Source of the DNA: an uncultured Arenicella sp.
GTDB taxonomy: Bacteria; Pseudomonadota; Gammaproteobacteria; Arenicellales; Arenicellaceae
Assembly (NCBI GenBank): GCA_938048185.1
Contig: CALIVT010000011.1
Location: forward strand, 1-42,881
Direction: 5' to 3'
Length of the DNA: 42,881 bases
A program made the position numbers and the translations under genes. The notes under the pieces are model-generated. The model made no database searches. It was not told the origin of the DNA and saw only the letters and a list, made by a program, of their open reading frames with translations. Below, one piece after another: positions 17,503 through 26,345 of the stretch. The stretch's first letter is position 1; each line of letters starts with the position of its first letter.

Positions 17503-18126
17503 ATGAAGAGATTACACACCCTTTTAGTTGCCGCCTCGCTACTACTGATCAGCGCGAACAGTGCAGCTGAGTCACCGAGCTTTACCTATGTTGGTGCTGA
17601 ATACATTGCCAATGGCACTCTCTCAGCCTCTAGAGGGTCACTATCAGCAGACCTAGACAGTAGTGGTTTCGCGGTAAATGGCAGTGTCGAGCTTGGTATA
17701 TTCTTCCTGCAAGCAAGCCGCTTAGAATTAGACAATGATGAGGTCTTGGGTATTGAAAGTGATAGCAGCTTAACGGCTGTCGCTGTTGGCCTGACATTCG
17801 AACTGCCCCAAACTCAAGTTTACGGACTCATTCGCGGGCAAAATGCCGAGTTGTCGATTAACGGCGGCGGCTTTGCCGATGAAGTTGACGGTACCATCGC
17901 AGGCTTTGAGGTAGGCGCACGAGTTAACATCACCGACCGCTTTGAAATAAACGCCAACATCGGTAAACCAAGCGCCGATACGGGTAATAGTTTTGGCGTG
18001 GGCGCGCAGTTTTTCGTCACCGATAACCTCGGCATCACCGTAAACTTTAACTCACTTGAAGCCGAAGAGGATGACGTTAAGGCGGAGTTCGACACCACGG
18101 CTGTTGGCGTCCGCTTTACATTCTAG
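17503..18126 (+). CDS. Outer-membrane beta-barrel protein of unknown function
   Basis: 207 residues. A signal peptide with an Ala-rich end (SANSAAES) is followed by alternating hydrophobic/polar strands rich in Gly, Asn and Asp, ending in a terminal Phe (VGVRFTF), the usual C-terminal signal for BAM-mediated barrel insertion. Segments such as YGLIRGQNAEL, GFEVGARVNITDRFEINANIG and FFVTDNLGITVNFN resemble OmpA-like or OmpW-sized eight-stranded barrels. The function is not recognisable. Confidence 0.75.
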   Translation: MKRLHTLLVAASLLLISANSAAESPSFTYVGAEYIANGTLSASRGSLSADLDSSGFAVNGSVELGIFFLQASRLELDNDEVLGIESDSSLTAVAVGLTFELPQTQVYGLIRGQNAELSINGGGFADEVDGTIAGFEVGARVNITDRFEINANIGKPSADTGNSFGVGAQFFVTDNLGITVNFNSLEAEEDDVKAEFDTTAVGVRFTF

Positions 18127-18241
18127 GTTTTCAGTATTTGCGACTAGCTGCCAAGGTTCGCACCGTCAAAGCACTATTCGCGTATAATTACGGTTTTTGT
18201 AGCTCTGTTTAGGCGCAATAACTTTTAGACAATGACTTTAT

Positions 18242-18967
18242 ATGAATGACGCCCCCGAAACTGCAGAGCAAGCCCCGGTTAAGAAAAAAGCGGGTTCGGG
18301 CGGGGTGTTCGTAGACCTAATCGCCTGCGTCATCATCCCAACCCTGATACTAAAAAAGCTCAGCGGTGATGACATGCTGGGGCCGAATTATGCGCTAATA
18401 CTAGCGCTATCTTTGCCCTTTTTAGTTGGACTATGGGGCTTTATCAAGCAACGTAAAATTAGTTTCATTCCGGCATTAGGGTTTATTAGTATTTTACTCA
18501 CCGGTGGCATCGGCTTATTACAGTTACCGAAAGAGTACATTGCCTACAAAGAAGCATTAGTACCTGGGCTTATCGCGCTGGCGGCGATGATTTCTATTTA
18601 TACCAAACATCCGTTTATTCGCGCATTTATTTACAACGATGACTTTGTTGATACTGATACCGTTGGAGCACGCTTGGCGCAAGCAGGCAAAACCGAAGAG
18701 TTCGATCAAATGATGGTCACCGCGACTTGGATCATGACTTCCTCGTTTATTCTGTCGTCGGTGCTTAATTACCTACTCGCCAAATGGATCGTAGTGGCAG
18801 AGTCGGGCACTCCAGAATTCAACGACCAATTGGGTACGATGGCGCTGTGGAGCTACCCTGTCATTGCTCTACCCTGTTCGGTGTTTACGATTTATGCGCT
18901 GTTTTACGTAATGCGTAACATCAAACGACTCACGGGTATGGAGCTAGAGGAAGTTTTTCGCGGCTAA
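18242..18967 (+). CDS. VC0807-like integral membrane protein
   Basis: 241 residues with about six transmembrane helices (near 25-40, 50-68, 75-95, 105-120, 160-185 and 205-230). The soluble loop between helices 4 and 5 contains KHPFIRAFIYNDDFVD. The pattern resembles VC0807-family proteins, whose function is unknown. A TATAAT lies at 18183-18188, about 54 bases before the ATG, with a poor -35. metG follows 89 bases downstream. Confidence 0.7.
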   Translation: MNDAPETAEQAPVKKKAGSGGVFVDLIACVIIPTLILKKLSGDDMLGPNYALILALSLPFLVGLWGFIKQRKISFIPALGFISILLTGGIGLLQLPKEYIAYKEALVPGLIALAAMISIYTKHPFIRAFIYNDDFVDTDTVGARLAQAGKTEEFDQMMVTATWIMTSSFILSSVLNYLLAKWIVVAESGTPEFNDQLGTMALWSYPVIALPCSVFTIYALFYVMRNIKRLTGMELEEVFRG

Positions 18968-19056
18968 CAGTCTACTATGTTGTGCGGCTATCCCGTTGTT
19001 TAGCGGGTTCAAAACAGGTACATTAGCGGGCTAATTAGACCCTCATTTTAAAGCTA

Positions 19057-21111
19057 ATGTCCGCCGACAAGTCTCAACGCAAAATCCTAATCACCAACGC
19101 GCTGCCATACGCGAATGGCCCCTTACATCTAGGCCATATGGTGGGCTTTATGCAAGCCGATATCTGGGCTCGTTTTCAGAAAGTACGTGGGCATAAAGTG
19201 ACCTTTGTTGGTGGCGATGATCAACATGGCACGCCAATCATGTTGGGCGCAGAAGCGAAAGGCATAAGCCCACAGCAATTGATCGATGATACCGAAGCCT
19301 TGCACAAAGAGTCACTGACGGGGTTTTCCATCGACCTTGATAATTATACTGGCACACATCACCCCGAAAACCAGCGCATCAGCGCTGAAATTTACACCAA
19401 ATTGAAAGAACGCGGGCACATCGATGTGCGCGTGATCAAGCAAGCTTTTGATGAAGAAAAAGGCATGTTCTTGCCAGACCGCTACGTCAAAGGCACGTGC
19501 CCTAAATGCAAAGCAGCCGACCAATATGGCGACAACTGTGAAGTTTGTGGCACCACGTATGACACCACCGACTTAATTGACGCCTATTCGGTGTTGTCAG
19601 GTAAAGCCCCGATTGAAAAAGAGAGTGAGCACTACTTCTTTAAAGTCAGCGACTTTGAAAAAATGCTGCTCGAATGGAAGAACTCAGATGCTCTGCAACC
19701 CGAAATCGCCAACAAACTGGATGAATGGTTTGAAAGTGGTCTGATTGATTGGGACATAAGCCGAGATAAACCTTATTGGGGCTTTGAAATACCCGGTGCA
19801 CCCGGTAAATATTTTTACGTGTGGTTAGACGCACCGATTGGTTACATGGCAAGCCATCAAGTGCATTGCGAAAAAACTAACGACGATTGGCATAGCTATT
19901 GGAACGCCGACAGCGACGCCGAGCTCTATCACTTTATCGGTAAAGATATCGTGCGCTTCCACACCCTGTTTTGGCCCGCAATGCTTAAGGCCGTCGATTA
20001 TCGTCAACCGAATGGCGTGTTTGTACACGGGTTCTTAACCGTTGATGGCACTAAAATGTCTAAGACACGCGGCACCTTCATTATGGCCGAAACCTATCTC
20101 AAACATCTGAACCCAGAGTATTTGCGCTACTACTTTGCTGCCAAGCTAAGCAGCAGTGTGGTGGATATGGATTTAAATCTTGAAGATTTTTCAGCACGCG
20201 TAAATTCCGATATTGTCGGCAAGATGGTTAATATCGCCTCGCGTTGCGCGGGCTTTATAAGCAAGCGCTTTGACGGCATGCTGGCCGAAGAATCGGCCGC
20301 GCCTGAATTGCATGCTGAGTTTGCCGATGCTGCCGACAGTATTGCAGCGCGTTATGAAAAACGTGAATTCTCACAAGCAATGCGCGACATTATGGCGCTA
20401 GCAGATAAAGCTAATCAATTTATTGATGAACACAAACCGTGGATTCTAATTAAAGACGAAAGCAAGCTCGACGAAGTGCAGCAAATTTGTACCGCTGGTA
20501 TTAATGCTTTTCGCTCGTTGTGTATTTACCTAAAGCCGGTGTTGCCCAACTTAGTTGCCGACGCCGAAGTGTTTTTAAACGACGGTGAGTTGAACTGGAG
20601 CGACCTACAAACACCGTTACTCAAACATCAAATAAATAAATTTAAACCGCTTATAACACGCATTGAAAGTGAGTCTATCGAACGCATGGTTGAAGAAAGC
20701 AAAAAGTCCCTAGAACCAAAACCTGCGCAGAAAGACGCTGTAAACAATGAGCAAAGCACCGCGTTGGGGCAAGACCCAATCTCGCCTGAGATAAACTACG
20801 ATGAATTCGCCAAGGTTGACTTACGTATCGCCAAGATAATTAAAGCCGAGCATGTCGACGGCGCGGATAAATTATTGCAGTTGACCTTAGACATCGGTGG
20901 CGAAACGCGCAACGTATTCGCAGGCATTAAATCGGCCTATAAGCCTGAAGACTTAGAAGGCAAACTAACCGTCATGGTCGCAAATTTGGCGCCACGAAAG
21001 ATGCGCTTTGGTATGTCCGAAGGCATGGTGCTCGCCGCTGGCCCAGGCGGTTCTGATTTATTTGTGCTAAACCCTGATGACGGTGCTGAACCTGGCATGC
21101 GGGTTAAATAA
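19057..21111 (+). CDS. metG: Methionyl-tRNA synthetase MetG
   Basis: 684 residues, class I aminoacyl-tRNA synthetase. The HIGH motif appears as HLGH (24-27), the zinc knuckle as C148-x2-C151-x9-C161-x2-C164, and KMSKTRG near residue 332. The anticodon-binding domain ends near 545; a Lys/Glu/Gln-rich linker follows, then the C-terminal OB-fold tRNA-binding domain (about 580-684) with [17 protein letters not shown] and [12 protein letters not shown]. The long, dimer-type form is usual in gammaproteobacteria. rnfB follows by 39 bases. Confidence 0.98.
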   Translation: MSADKSQRKILITNALPYANGPLHLGHMVGFMQADIWARFQKVRGHKVTFVGGDDQHGTPIMLGAEAKGISPQQLIDDTEALHKESLTGFSIDLDNYTGTHHPENQRISAEIYTKLKERGHIDVRVIKQAFDEEKGMFLPDRYVKGTCPKCKAADQYGDNCEVCGTTYDTTDLIDAYSVLSGKAPIEKESEHYFFKVSDFEKMLLEWKNSDALQPEIANKLDEWFESGLIDWDISRDKPYWGFEIPGAPGKYFYVWLDAPIGYMASHQVHCEKTNDDWHSYWNADSDAELYHFIGKDIVRFHTLFWPAMLKAVDYRQPNGVFVHGFLTVDGTKMSKTRGTFIMAETYLKHLNPEYLRYYFAAKLSSSVVDMDLNLEDFSARVNSDIVGKMVNIASRCAGFISKRFDGMLAEESAAPELHAEFADAADSIAARYEKREFSQAMRDIMALADKANQFIDEHKPWILIKDESKLDEVQQICTAGINAFRSLCIYLKPVLPNLVADAEVFLNDGELNWSDLQTPLLKHQINKFKPLITRIESESIERMVEESKKSLEPKPAQKDAVNNEQSTALGQDPISPEINYDEFAKVDLRIAKIIKAEHVDGADKLLQLTLDIGGETRNVFAGIKSAYKPEDLEGKLTVMVANLAPRKMRFGMSEGMVLAAGPGGSDLFVLNPDDGAEPGMRVK

Positions 21112-21150
21112 ACGTCATTCGAATATCTAGAGTCGCCGCTAACAATAGCT

Positions 21151-21783
21151 ATGGAACGCGAAACAAAGATCAACGCCATCGACGAATGGTTGCCACAAAC
21201 CCAATGCACGCAATGCACTTATCCACGTTGCTATGATTACGCAGTGGCGATTGCCGATGGTGAAGCGGGCATAAACCAGTGTCCACCCGGTGGCGATGTT
21301 ACCGTTAGAGGGCTTGCGAGCTTACTTGGAAAAATCGGTAAGCCGGTCGACCCAAAATACGGAGTACATAAGCCAAAACAAGTCGCAGTCATCGACGAGG
21401 ATGCCTGTATTGGCTGTGTGATGTGTATTAAGGCCTGCCCGACCGATGCGATTATCGGTTCAGCTAAAGTGATGCATACGGTGATCGAGCGCGATTGCAC
21501 CGGCTGCGAGCTCTGTCTCGAACCTTGCCCCGTAGACTGCATAGACCTAGTGGATCAAATTCAAAATCCGGACCTAAATTGGCGTTGGGAAGATTACTCG
21601 CCGACTGCGACACAGCGCGCGCGTGAGCAGACTAATGCTAAGCTTGCACGCGAAGCAAAACGTAAAGAATCAAAAAGCTCAATGCGTAAACTTAAAGAGC
21701 TGCGCAAAGAAAAAGGCAGTGAGCAAATCAAACTTGATATTGCCGCGGCGATTGCGCGCGTCAAAGCGCGGGATGCACAATGA
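21151..21783 (+). CDS. RnfB/RsxB-type iron-sulfur protein, orphan
   Basis: 210 residues. The N-terminal Fe-S segment holds C19-x2-C22-x4-C27 and C44 (TQCTQCTYPRC, NQCPPGG). A double 4Fe-4S ferredoxin follows with C86/89/92/96 and C116/119/122/126. The membrane-anchoring helix of true RnfB is absent, and no rnfA, C, D, G or E is nearby, so this is the soluble orphan form known beside metG/nth in some beta- and gammaproteobacteria. The C-terminal 60 residues are a charged Lys/Arg/Glu helix. It probably serves as a ferredoxin-like electron donor, possibly for the adjacent Fe-S enzyme; that link is inference. Confidence 0.87.
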   Translation: MERETKINAIDEWLPQTQCTQCTYPRCYDYAVAIADGEAGINQCPPGGDVTVRGLASLLGKIGKPVDPKYGVHKPKQVAVIDEDACIGCVMCIKACPTDAIIGSAKVMHTVIERDCTGCELCLEPCPVDCIDLVDQIQNPDLNWRWEDYSPTATQRAREQTNAKLAREAKRKESKSSMRKLKELRKEKGSEQIKLDIAAAIARVKARDAQ

Positions 21784-21916
21784 AGCGACTACCCGCTTTG
21801 GGCTTTTTAATACGAGCTTTGGGCAATTTAATACGAGCTTTGGGCAATTTAAGACCAGCTTTGGGCAATTTAAGGCCAGCTTTCGGCAATTTAAGACCAG
21901 CTATAGACAATTATGA
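21773..21916 (+). other. Possible 47-codon ORF made of heptapeptide repeats
   Basis: An ATG at 21773, inside the rnfB tail in another frame, opens a 47-codon frame across the 21-bp repeat array. It encodes repeats of F-G-Q-F-[NK]-[TA]-S, and its TGA at 21914-21916 overlaps the nth ATG as ATGA. This geometry would allow translational coupling from rnfB to nth. Because the unit is a multiple of three, any frame lacking a stop in one unit stays open, so the ORF may be incidental. Confidence 0.2.
21790..21915. repeat. Six-copy 21-bp tandem repeat filling the rnfB-nth gap
   Basis: Units start at 21790, 21811, 21832, 21853, 21874 and 21895. Copies 2 and 3 are identical; copies 4 and 5 differ at two to four positions; the first and last are most diverged. 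The core is AGCTTTGGGCAATTTAA. The array begins six bases after the rnfB stop and its last unit contains the nth start codon, so nth has no separate Shine-Dalgarno. In the shared rnfB/nth frame most units carry a TAA stop. Confidence 0.95.
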
Positions 21917-22551
21917 ATAAGCAAAAGCGCTTTGAGATTTTTCGGCGTTTTCGTGAGGCTAACCCGAAGCCGGAAACCGAATTAAACTACAGCTCAAATT
22001 TCGAACTACTGGTCGCGGTGACCTTGTCGGCGCAAGCCACCGACGTCGGAGTGAATAAAGCCACGGCTAAACTTTTTCCAGTGGCGAACACACCTGAAGC
22101 TATATACGCCTTAGGAGTAGAGGGCCTGAGCGAGTATATAAAGACCATTGGCCTCTATAACAGCAAAGCCAAAAACGTGATTGCGGCCTGCAAAATGCTG
22201 ATCGAGCTGCACGACAGCATCGTACCGGAAGACCGCGAAGCCTTAGAAGCGCTACCGGGTGTTGGTCGCAAAACTGCGAATGTTGTATTGAATACTGCGT
22301 TTGGGCACGCTGCAATGGCCGTGGATACGCATATTTTCCGAGTATCCAACCGCACCAAGCTTGCGCCCGGCAAGACGGTATTAGCAGTCGAAAAAGCGTT
22401 AATGAAATTTGTACCTAAAGAATTTTTAGTCGATGCCCACCATTGGTTAATCCTACACGGCCGCTACACTTGCATTGCGCGCAAACCTCGTTGTGGTTCT
22501 TGCATCATTAGTGACCTATGCGATTACAAAGACAAACAAATAGATGATTAA
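21913..22551 (+). CDS. nth: Endonuclease III (base-excision DNA glycosylase/AP lyase)
   Basis: 212 residues, matching E. coli Nth in length and numbering. The helix-hairpin-helix LPGVGRKTANV contains the catalytic K120, D138 lies in VDTH, and the C-terminal 4Fe-4S loop is C187-x6-C194-x2-C197-x5-C203. It removes oxidised pyrimidines and cleaves abasic sites. The ATG lies within the last unit of the 21-bp repeat array. The FIST gene overlaps the 3' end by eight bases, indicating co-transcription. Confidence 0.97.
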   Translation: MNKQKRFEIFRRFREANPKPETELNYSSNFELLVAVTLSAQATDVGVNKATAKLFPVANTPEAIYALGVEGLSEYIKTIGLYNSKAKNVIAACKMLIELHDSIVPEDREALEALPGVGRKTANVVLNTAFGHAAMAVDTHIFRVSNRTKLAPGKTVLAVEKALMKFVPKEFLVDAHHWLILHGRYTCIARKPRCGSCIISDLCDYKDKQIDD

Positions 22552-23632
22552 ACGACGAGTCGCCACCGGTGTTAGCTACGGCGCTACAGCGAAAGACGAA
22601 TATGCGCGCGAAGCTGTGCAAGATGCGCTAAAAAAAATGCGCCCATGCACCGTAGGCAGCGTTCTGCTTTTCCTTAGTAGCGCCTATGCACACAATCCGC
22701 AGAACGCGATCAAAGAAGCTGCCAAGGCCGCAGGCACCCCACAGGTATTCGGTTGCTGTGCCATGGGGTTGCTAACCGAGCAAGAGTGGTTAATCGACGC
22801 CGAAGGTGCGGTCGCGATGGTGTTCCCGCAAGAACTTGGTTTACAACCACTGCGTGTCTTGAAACCACAGGGCATATCACCTGATTTGGTATTTACCTTG
22901 GCCAGTCCGAACGCCGCGGATATCGCCATGAACTCCTGCGACTCCGTTCAATTTGGCTCGGTAACCAATGATGAATATGGCCAAGGCCCCTACTCTGTCT
23001 GGCAAAGCGGCCGTATTGTCGAGCAAGAGTTTAGCCAAACCGTATTCAGTCAATCCTTACAGTCTGAACTGTTGCTAGCTGAGGGCATTGAGCGCTTATC
23101 GCCTATCATGCAAGTCAATAAGGTTAGAGGCAACAAACTGTTAGAGATAAACCAACAAACCGCGAGTAACAACATTCGCGGTCACGTGAGTATCGATTCG
23201 CCGTTTGATCTGTTTTGCGCGGTGTCCGAAACGAGTAGTCCAGAATCAATCATAGAGGGTCACTATTCTCTGGTGCATGTGATTTCAGTCGACACTGAGA
23301 CTAACCAAATCACCTTAGCCGACGAAGTTAAAGCCGGGCGACATATTTTTTGGGCCAGACGCAACACCAACTCAGCGCAAGCAAGCATCGAAACCGAGCT
23401 TGCTAAAGCACGCAAGCGACTCAACAAAGAACCAGAATTTGGCCTCATGTTTCCGAATGTAAGCCGCGGCCCCGAATTTTTTGGCGGTATCGACATGGAC
23501 CTTGAAGCATTCAAACAATGCTTTCCAGACACGCCATTGATTGGCTTTTATGGTAACACCGAGATAGCGCCTGGTTTTAAAATGCCGGCCTTAGCGCGTC
23601 ATCATGCGACGGTCTCAGTTTTATTCGCATGA
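22544..23632 (+). CDS. FIST domain sensory protein
   Basis: 362 residues with FIST_N (about 1-215) followed by FIST_C (about 220-345). Typical segments are the N-terminal ATGVSYGATAKDE, TPQVFGCCAMGLLTE, and the C-terminal FPNVSRGPEFFGGIDMDLEAF then PLIGFYGNTEIAPG. FIST domains are proposed to bind small ligands, perhaps amino acids, and are often fused to kinases or cyclases; here the protein is stand-alone. It overlaps nth by eight bases and may overlap arsS at its end. The ligand is unknown. Confidence 0.85.
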   Translation: MIKRRVATGVSYGATAKDEYAREAVQDALKKMRPCTVGSVLLFLSSAYAHNPQNAIKEAAKAAGTPQVFGCCAMGLLTEQEWLIDAEGAVAMVFPQELGLQPLRVLKPQGISPDLVFTLASPNAADIAMNSCDSVQFGSVTNDEYGQGPYSVWQSGRIVEQEFSQTVFSQSLQSELLLAEGIERLSPIMQVNKVRGNKLLEINQQTASNNIRGHVSIDSPFDLFCAVSETSSPESIIEGHYSLVHVISVDTETNQITLADEVKAGRHIFWARRNTNSAQASIETELAKARKRLNKEPEFGLMFPNVSRGPEFFGGIDMDLEAFKQCFPDTPLIGFYGNTEIAPGFKMPALARHHATVSVLFA

Positions 23633-23647
23633 TATAGTCCCTGACAA

Positions 23648-23667
23648 CGGTCTTACCGGTAAGACCG
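23648..23667. promoter_or_regulatory. Perfect 20-bp palindrome at the arsS translation start
   Basis: CGGTCTTACC is followed directly by its exact reverse complement. As RNA it can form an 8-bp stem with a CCGG tetraloop. It ends two bases before the likely arsS ATG (23670) and covers the position a ribosome binding site would occupy. It could be a repressor operator or a translation-blocking hairpin. Confidence 0.7.
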
Positions 23668-23669
23668 AC

Positions 23670-24743
23670 ATGAAAGCAAACATTATGAACAAAATAAGCG
23701 CCCCAATTGAACAGAGCCTTAGATTCGAAAACGGCCAATTTGTGCCCAACGACGTTGCGCTCGATAACAGCCTTAATGTGCCTAACAGCGGGCCACACTT
23801 TCATGAAGTGTTGAATTCGCATGAATTGAGTTTACGCCACGAAAAACCACAAGAACTGCAAATCAACCTTGGCAAACTATGCAACTTAGCTTGCCATCAT
23901 TGTCACGTGGACGCGGGCCCTAAACGTACCGAGATTATGACCTGGGACGTGATGGAGAAGATTCTCGCATGGGCTAAAGAAGCGCAAATTCAACGTGCAG
24001 ATCTCACCGGAGGAGCACCTGAACTAAACCCCCATTTCCGTCAATTTTGTGACGAGTTAATAAAGCTCGGCATTCAAATCACCTCGCGTTGCAATATCAC
24101 AGTTTTATTTGAGCCGGGTCAAGAAGATCTGGCGCAATGGTATCGAGACCGAGAGATTCGTCTCGTTTGCTCGCTGCCATGCTATACCGAAGACAACGTC
24201 GATGCACAACGCGGTAAAGGTGTGTTTGATAAGAGTATCGCCGGACTGCAAATGCTCAATCAGCTAGGCTATGGCCGCCACGAAAACTTGAGCTTAGACC
24301 TTGTCTATAACCCAATTGGCGCGCACCTACCACCACCTCAAGCCAGCCTTGAGCAAGACTATCGGCGGATGTTGGGCGACAATTTTGATATTGTTTTTTC
24401 TAGCCTTTTAGCCATTACCAATATCCCAATCAATCGCTTCGCTCACGCCTTAAAACGAGACGGCGAATTAGATGACTACCAACACCTCTTAGTCTCTAAC
24501 TTCAACGCCATGACGGTCGATAATCTAATGTGCAAGAGCCTGATCAACTTAGACTGGGAAGGTCGCGTGTTCGACTGCGACTTTAATCAAATGCTTGACA
24601 TACCCATGAGCGGTGGCAAAGAACGCCACCTATGGGACGTGAATGTAGACCAAGTAGCCGACGCACCCATCGCCACCAATCGGCATTGTTTTGGCTGTAC
24701 TGCGGGTGCAGGTAGCAGTTGCGGTGGAGTACTTGCCGACTAG
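23670..24743 (+). CDS. arsS: ArsS-like radical SAM protein (arsenosugar biosynthesis)
   Basis: About 357 residues from this start. The radical SAM cluster motif is C71-x3-C75-x2-C78 (CNLACHHC), followed by the SAM-binding region LTGGAPELNP. The C-terminal half holds the ArsS/DUF3641 features CKSLINLDWEGRVFDCDFNQ and the terminal Cys cluster CFGCTAGAGSSCGG. In this family the last of these Cys is sometimes selenocysteine; here it is TGC, so Cys. ArsS transfers a 5'-deoxyadenosyl group to dimethylarsenous acid. No arsM is in the window. An upstream in-frame ATG at 23604 would overlap the FIST gene; 23685 is another alternative. Confidence 0.9.
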   Translation: MKANIMNKISAPIEQSLRFENGQFVPNDVALDNSLNVPNSGPHFHEVLNSHELSLRHEKPQELQINLGKLCNLACHHCHVDAGPKRTEIMTWDVMEKILAWAKEAQIQRADLTGGAPELNPHFRQFCDELIKLGIQITSRCNITVLFEPGQEDLAQWYRDREIRLVCSLPCYTEDNVDAQRGKGVFDKSIAGLQMLNQLGYGRHENLSLDLVYNPIGAHLPPPQASLEQDYRRMLGDNFDIVFSSLLAITNIPINRFAHALKRDGELDDYQHLLVSNFNAMTVDNLMCKSLINLDWEGRVFDCDFNQMLDIPMSGGKERHLWDVNVDQVADAPIATNRHCFGCTAGAGSSCGGVLAD

Positions 24744-25767
24744 AGCACAAACAACCGGCATCAGCGTATTGATGCCGGTCCACAATGGAGGCCGCTATTT
24801 ACAGGCTGCGGTCGAGAGCATTCTTAGTCAGAGCCACACAAAATTAGAATTAATCCTAGTTGACGATCACTCAACCGACAACGCAATTGCGGGTATAAAA
24901 GTAGATTCGCGATTACGAGTTATAAAGTGTCCCGCGAAAGGAATTGTTCCCGCTTTAAATGAAGGCATTGCACACGCCAAATATCCAATCGTCGCGCGCA
25001 TGGACGCAGATGACATTGCTCTACCAAAGCGCTTAGAAGTGCAACTCGATTTATTGGAGCGCCGACCTGACGCGGATATTGTTGGAGCTCAAGTTGAGCT
25101 ATTCTCGGAGGAATCAGAGGTCGCGGGTGGCTACCGCCGCTATCAAGACTGGATTAATCAACGAATCGATTCGGATGATATCGCGCGCAACTTTTGGATA
25201 GAAAGCTGTATTCCTCACCCTACCGCCATGATGCGCCGTGACGTTTTATTACAGCTCGGTGGCTATCGGAATTCGCCGTGGCCAGAAGACTACGACCTTT
25301 GGTGTCGCGCCCACTTAATGGGCTATAAGTTCGCAAAGCCCGAGGGCCAAATTTTATTAAAATGGCGAGACTACCCTAGTCGAACCTCGCGTATTGAAGC
25401 GCGCTACAGCACCAAGCAGTTTTTGCGCTGCAAGGCCCGCTACCTGAGCGAATTTTTATTAAGAGACGGAATCAAAGAGTGCATGATTTGGGGAAGTGGT
25501 CCAACCGGCTCTAAACTGCATAACTATTTGACCGACTACGGCATCAACGTCACCGCGTTTATTGATGTAAATCCCAAGCTCGTAGGTCGTAGAAAATACG
25601 AAAAACCAATCCACGTTGTAGGAACGTCACCCAGCGTAGAAGATTTAACAATTATAGGCTCGCTTTGTTTAGTCGCGGTTAGTTTTTGGGGGGCTCGAGA
25701 AAAAATTACTGCAACGCTGATTAATGCCGGATACGCAGAATTGACGGACTTTATTGTTGCCGCTTAA
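24724..25767 (+). CDS. Family 2 glycosyltransferase with C-terminal Rossmann-like domain
   Basis: About 347 residues. The GT-A domain (first 240 residues) opens with SVLMPVHNGGRYLQAAVESIL, has the DDHSTDN turn, the metal-binding MDADD (D-x-D) and EDYDLWCRA. The last 100 residues form a second nucleotide-binding-like fold with IWGSGPTGSKLHNYL and AFIDVNPKLVGR. Start codons available are all non-ATG (TTG 24691, GTG 24706, GTG 24724); 24724 has an AGGT upstream and is chosen tentatively. It overlaps arsS by 20 bases, implying joint expression. It is not the short glycosyltransferase usually annotated in arsenosugar clusters. Acceptor and donor are unknown. Confidence 0.82.
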   Translation: MEYLPTRAQTTGISVLMPVHNGGRYLQAAVESILSQSHTKLELILVDDHSTDNAIAGIKVDSRLRVIKCPAKGIVPALNEGIAHAKYPIVARMDADDIALPKRLEVQLDLLERRPDADIVGAQVELFSEESEVAGGYRRYQDWINQRIDSDDIARNFWIESCIPHPTAMMRRDVLLQLGGYRNSPWPEDYDLWCRAHLMGYKFAKPEGQILLKWRDYPSRTSRIEARYSTKQFLRCKARYLSEFLLRDGIKECMIWGSGPTGSKLHNYLTDYGINVTAFIDVNPKLVGRRKYEKPIHVVGTSPSVEDLTIIGSLCLVAVSFWGAREKITATLINAGYAELTDFIVAA

Positions 25768-25840
25768 GAACGAACCATTCAGCGTTACCCCCCCTCTTAA
25801 CACTTGGAAATAACCGCAAGCTCTAAAACGAGTTAGTCAC

Positions 25841-26299
25841 CTAAATTTTATCGCGTTCGAAGGTGATCTCCATATCAACCCTATGCATGTCAATCCCCCA
25901 GCCATGGGGAATGTTTTGTCGCTCTTGGGCCCCAAAAGCCTTAAAAAAAGGGGCCGAGAGATGGCTCGCCGCTATATCTAACACCGTCGCCCCTTTTTCT
26001 TGCGCAATTATTTGAGCACGCGTCATCATCTTATTGCCAATGCCCAGCCCTTTTTTGCTTGGTGAAACCAAAATCCAGGATAATCGTGCTCTTTTCGTTT
26101 CGGGAGTATTACTAACGCCAAACGCAGAGACAAGCTGATTTTCGATTACACCCACGAAGTAACCTGATGGCTCGGGCTCGGTTTGAAGAAAGCGTATATA
26201 GTCTTCCCTCTCATTTTCAGCGAAGTAGCTTGGGCAGTTTTGCTCAAACAACGTGACGCATTCGTTAAAATGGGCTGCGTTGTAACCGATAAACTCCAT
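25841..26299 (-). CDS. GNAT family N-acetyltransferase
   Basis: 152 residues. The acetyl-CoA-binding motif A is visible as the strand SWILVSPSKKGLGIGNKMM, with Q/R-x-x-G-x-G/A in the form KKGLGIG, and motif B near SAPFFKAFGAQERQ. Substrate is not predictable; the FAENEREDYIRFL N-terminal half is found in several uncharacterised GNATs. It stands at the end of a minus-strand run behind a small lipoprotein and converges on the glycosyltransferase gene. Confidence 0.8.
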   Translation of the reverse strand: MEFIGYNAAHFNECVTLFEQNCPSYFAENEREDYIRFLQTEPEPSGYFVGVIENQLVSAFGVSNTPETKRARLSWILVSPSKKGLGIGNKMMTRAQIIAQEKGATVLDIAASHLSAPFFKAFGAQERQNIPHGWGIDMHRVDMEITFERDKI

Positions 26300-26345
26300 T
26301 CGCGGCTAGTAGATGTTGAGCGATACCATGAGCGCAGCGGAACGT

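Noticed and set aside
21783-21810. Terminator after rnfB (AAGCG/CGCTT stem followed by TTTTT)
   Set aside because: The five-base-pair stem is weak and separated from the T-run; it coincides with the first repeat unit, so the repeat explanation is preferred.
25805-25835. A stretch resembling the GTTTTAGAGCT start of Cas9 crRNA repeats (minus strand)
   Set aside because: Single short match, no repeat-spacer array and no cas genes.
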